The translations under genes were made by a program, and so were the position numbers. The notes beneath the pieces were generated by a model. The model searched no databases and had not been told where the DNA came from. It was given only the letters and a program-made list of their open reading frames with translations. From assembly GCA_024710825.1 (NCBI GenBank), contig JANJUA010000328.1:1-7934 (forward strand): a DNA stretch of 7,934 nt, given 5' to 3'. The DNA comes from Solirubrobacteraceae bacterium (GTDB taxonomy: Bacteria; Actinomycetota; Thermoleophilia; Solirubrobacterales; Solirubrobacteraceae). Shown in pieces: positions 6,195 through 7,934 of this stretch (position 1 is its first letter; each line of letters opens with the position of its first letter).

Positions 6195-6802
6195 CCACGG
6201 CCGACGCGGCGACGTTCGAGCGCTGCATGGCGGTGGGCGGGGTGGCGCTGTTCCCGGCCGACACGGTCTACGGACTCGCCTGCGACCCCGACGCCAAGGA
6301 GGCGGTGCAGGGCCTGTACCTGCTCAAGCGGCGCCCGTTGGCCAAGCCGTCCGCCGTCATGTTCTTCTCGCTGGAGCTGGCGCTCGCCGCGTTGCCCGAG
6401 CTGGGGGAGCGGACGCGCGGCGCGCTGGAGAGCCTGCTGCCCGACGGCGTGACCCTACTGCTGCCCAACCCCGCGCACCGCTTCCCGCTGGCCTGCGGCG
6501 AGGACCCGGACACGCTCGGGCTGCGCGTTCCCGCGCTGCCGCCCGCGGCGGCGGCGCTGGGTCGGGTCAGCTGGCCGGTGCTCCAGACGAGCGCGAACTA
6601 CGCGGGCGAGCCCGAGGCGCGCGAGGTGCGCGACGTCCGGCCGGGGCTGCGCGAGGCGATCGACCTGGTGCTCGACGCGGGCCCGCTGCCGGGCACGCCC
6701 TCGACCGTCATCGACCTGCGCCGCTATGAGGCCGAAGGAGCCTGGACGATCGTGCGCGAGGGCGCGGTGGCGAGCGCCTGCGTCGAGGCCAAGCTCGGTT
6801 GA
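6188..6802 (+). CDS. tsaC: L-threonylcarbamoyladenylate synthase (TsaC/Sua5/YrdC family)
   Basis: This enzyme makes threonylcarbamoyl-AMP from threonine, bicarbonate and ATP, the first step of t6A37 modification in ANN-decoding tRNAs. The 204-residue length fits the single-domain TsaC/YrdC type, lacking the extra C-terminal Sua5 domain. Visible motifs are [20 protein letters not shown] (about 17-36), the lysine/arginine cluster [11 protein letters not shown] (K47, R49), T134-S-A-N137 in [12 protein letters not shown], and P171-STVID. The usual WPGP(L/V)T motif reads LPDGVTLLL, a moderate departure. The start is uncertain. GTG 6188 overlaps the prmC stop by 7 bases and places the conserved region at a normal distance. 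The ATG at 6227 would leave only four residues before GGVALFP. I prefer 6188. Coupling with prfA and prmC makes a translation-fidelity cluster. A generic YciO/YrdC-like protein is the alternative call. Confidence 0.9.
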   Translation: MLTTADAATFERCMAVGGVALFPADTVYGLACDPDAKEAVQGLYLLKRRPLAKPSAVMFFSLELALAALPELGERTRGALESLLPDGVTLLLPNPAHRFPLACGEDPDTLGLRVPALPPAAAALGRVSWPVLQTSANYAGEPEAREVRDVRPGLREAIDLVLDAGPLPGTPSTVIDLRRYEAEGAWTIVREGAVASACVEAKLG

Positions 6803-6830
6803 CGGCGGCTCGCCGAGGCGCTGGTACCGT
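6799..6830 (+). promoter_or_regulatory. Candidate glyA promoter
   Basis: TTGACG (6799-6804), overlapping the tsaC stop, is a good -35 match. TACCGT (6825-6830) fits a TANNNT -10 and ends 9 bases before the glyA ATG at 6840. The spacer is 20 bases, longer than the optimal 17-18, so the pairing of the two boxes is doubtful. No proper Shine-Dalgarno lies between the hexamer and the ATG, as for rpmE and prfA. Confidence 0.35.
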
Positions 6831-6839
6831 GGACCGACC

Positions 6840-7934
6840 ATGAGCGCCGCCGACCTTCCCCCCGACTTCTTCAACCGCCCGCTGGCGGACGTCGACCCGG
6901 AGATCGCGCAGGTGCTCGCCCGCGAGCTCGAGCGCCAGCGGCGGACGCTGGAGATGATCGCTTCGGAGAACTTCGTGCCGCAGGCGGTGCTCGAGGCGCA
7001 GGGCAGCGTGTTGACCAACAAGTACGCGGAGGGCTACCCGGGGCGGCGCTACTACGGCGGCTGCGAGTACGTCGACGTCTCCGAGCAGCTAGCGATCGAC
7101 CGCGCGAAGGCGCTGTTCGGGGCGGAGCACGCGAACGTGCAGCCACACTCGGGGGCGCAGGCCAACGCGGCGGTCTACCACGCGCTGCTTGCGCCGGGCG
7201 ACGCGCTGATGGGCATGTCGCTGGCGCATGGCGGCCATCTCACGCACGGGATGAAGATCAACGTGTCGGGGCGGCTGTACGACATCGTGCCGTACGAGGT
7301 CGACCGCGAGACGAGCCGGATCGACATGGACGCGGTCGCGGCGCTGGCGCGTGAGCGGCGGCCGAAGATGATCGTGGCGGGCTGGTCGGCGTATCCGCGC
7401 GTGCTCGACTTCCCGCGCTTCCGCGAGATCTGCGACGAGGTGGGCGCGCTGCTGTTCGTCGACATGGCGCACTTCGCCGGGCTGGTGGCGGCGGGGCTGC
7501 ATCCGAGCCCCGTGCCGTACGCCGACGTGGTCTCGACGACGATCCACAAGACGTTGGGTGGGCCGCGCAGCGGGATGATCCTGTGCCGCGCCGAGTACGC
7601 GAAGAAGATCGACTCGGCGGTCTTCCCGGGCCAGCAGGGCGGTCCGCTGGAGCATGTGATCGCGGCCAAGGCGGTGGCGTTGAGGATCGCGGCGTCGGAG
7701 TCCTTCCGCGAGCGCCAGGCGCGAACGGTGGCGGGCGCCCAGGCGGTGGCGGCGCAGCTGCTGCGTGCGGGCCACGGGGTCAACGTGTTGACGGGCGGCA
7801 CCGACGTCCATCTCGTCCTGGTCGATCTGCGCGAGTCCGAGCTCGACGGGCAGCAGGCGGAGGATCGCCTGCACTCGATCGGCATCACGGTCAACCGCAA
7901 CGCGGTGCCGTTCGACCCGCGTCCGCCGATGGTC
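6840..7934 (+). CDS. glyA: Serine hydroxymethyltransferase, 3'-truncated by the window
   Basis: This PLP enzyme interconverts serine plus tetrahydrofolate with glycine plus 5,10-methylene-tetrahydrofolate, the main source of one-carbon units. The frame is open from the ATG at 6840 to the window end, giving 365 residues. The family has roughly 415-430, so about 50-65 are missing. Motifs in order: [11 protein letters not shown] (about 37-47), [31 protein letters not shown] (H103-S-G-A-Q), LTHG, the PLP-contact D208-M-A-H211 in [14 protein letters not shown], the Schiff-base lysine K237 in [14 protein letters not shown], and [20 protein letters not shown]. The residue before HK is Ile where many homologues have Thr; other actinobacterial enzymes also carry an aliphatic residue there. 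The gap of 37 bases after tsaC and the promoter-like sequence in it suggest its own transcription start. Confidence 0.96.
   Translation, partial: MSAADLPPDFFNRPLADVDPEIAQVLARELERQRRTLEMIASENFVPQAVLEAQGSVLTNKYAEGYPGRRYYGGCEYVDVSEQLAIDRAKALFGAEHANVQPHSGAQANAAVYHALLAPGDALMGMSLAHGGHLTHGMKINVSGRLYDIVPYEVDRETSRIDMDAVAALARERRPKMIVAGWSAYPRVLDFPRFREICDEVGALLFVDMAHFAGLVAAGLHPSPVPYADVVSTTIHKTLGGPRSGMILCRAEYAKKIDSAVFPGQQGGPLEHVIAAKAVALRIAASESFRERQARTVAGAQAVAAQLLRAGHGVNVLTGGTDVHLVLVDLRESELDGQQAEDRLHSIGITVNRNAVPFDPRPPMV

Noticed and set aside
6803..6815. Small inverted repeat CGGCG-GCT-CGCCG before glyA
   Set aside because: A 5-bp GC stem is expected by chance in sequence this GC-rich and has no U-tract.
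1..7934. Mobile elements, CRISPR arrays, tRNA genes, defence or biosynthetic systems
   Set aside because: No direct-repeat arrays, transposase or integrase motifs, tRNA-like cloverleafs or defence-related domains were recognised. The window is filled by housekeeping genes on one strand.

Overview
The window is very GC-rich, with codon third positions almost always G or C, and reads entirely on the + strand. The protein sequences, the GTG starts and the gene order rpmE-prfA-prmC-tsaC-glyA suggest a high-GC actinobacterium. The styles of the ETF-QO and of the secreted CARDB protein lean towards Thermoleophilia/Solirubrobacterales. That placement is inferred from family resemblance; no search was run. 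I see no mobile element, CRISPR array, rRNA or tRNA, and no gene-free stretch longer than about 60 bases.

Region 1 (1-3246) is an electron-transfer operon: the 3' part of etfB, a complete etfA, and an ETF:quinone oxidoreductase of the ETFDH/FixC family. The genes are packed with 0 and 5 bases between them and carry clear Shine-Dalgarno sequences. Together they would take electrons from acyl-CoA and related dehydrogenases through the soluble EtfAB flavoprotein to the membrane quinone pool. The oxidoreductase keeps the conserved ETF-QO core, but its C-terminal iron-sulfur motif shows only three of the four expected cysteines. A strong hairpin follows the operon.

Region 2 (3306-4052) is a single gene for a secreted protein with a signal peptide, an unrecognised N-terminal beta-rich module and a C-terminal CARDB-like domain.

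Region 3 (4066-7934) is a translation and one-carbon housekeeping block: rpmE (zinc-type bL31), prfA (release factor 1), prmC (methyltransferase for the release-factor GGQ glutamine), tsaC/sua5 (threonylcarbamoyl-AMP synthase for tRNA t6A) and glyA (serine hydroxymethyltransferase, cut by the window end). prfA-prmC-tsaC are linked by short stop/start overlaps. rpmE, prfA and glyA each lack a good Shine-Dalgarno and have a TANNNT hexamer ending 7-10 bases before the start codon, which fits leaderless transcription.

Overall the content is ordinary core metabolism and translation. I did not find a new multi-gene system. The points most worth checking are the ETF-QO with a missing cluster ligand, the repeated leaderless-promoter pattern, the NLPY variant in PrmC and the uncharacterised secreted protein.
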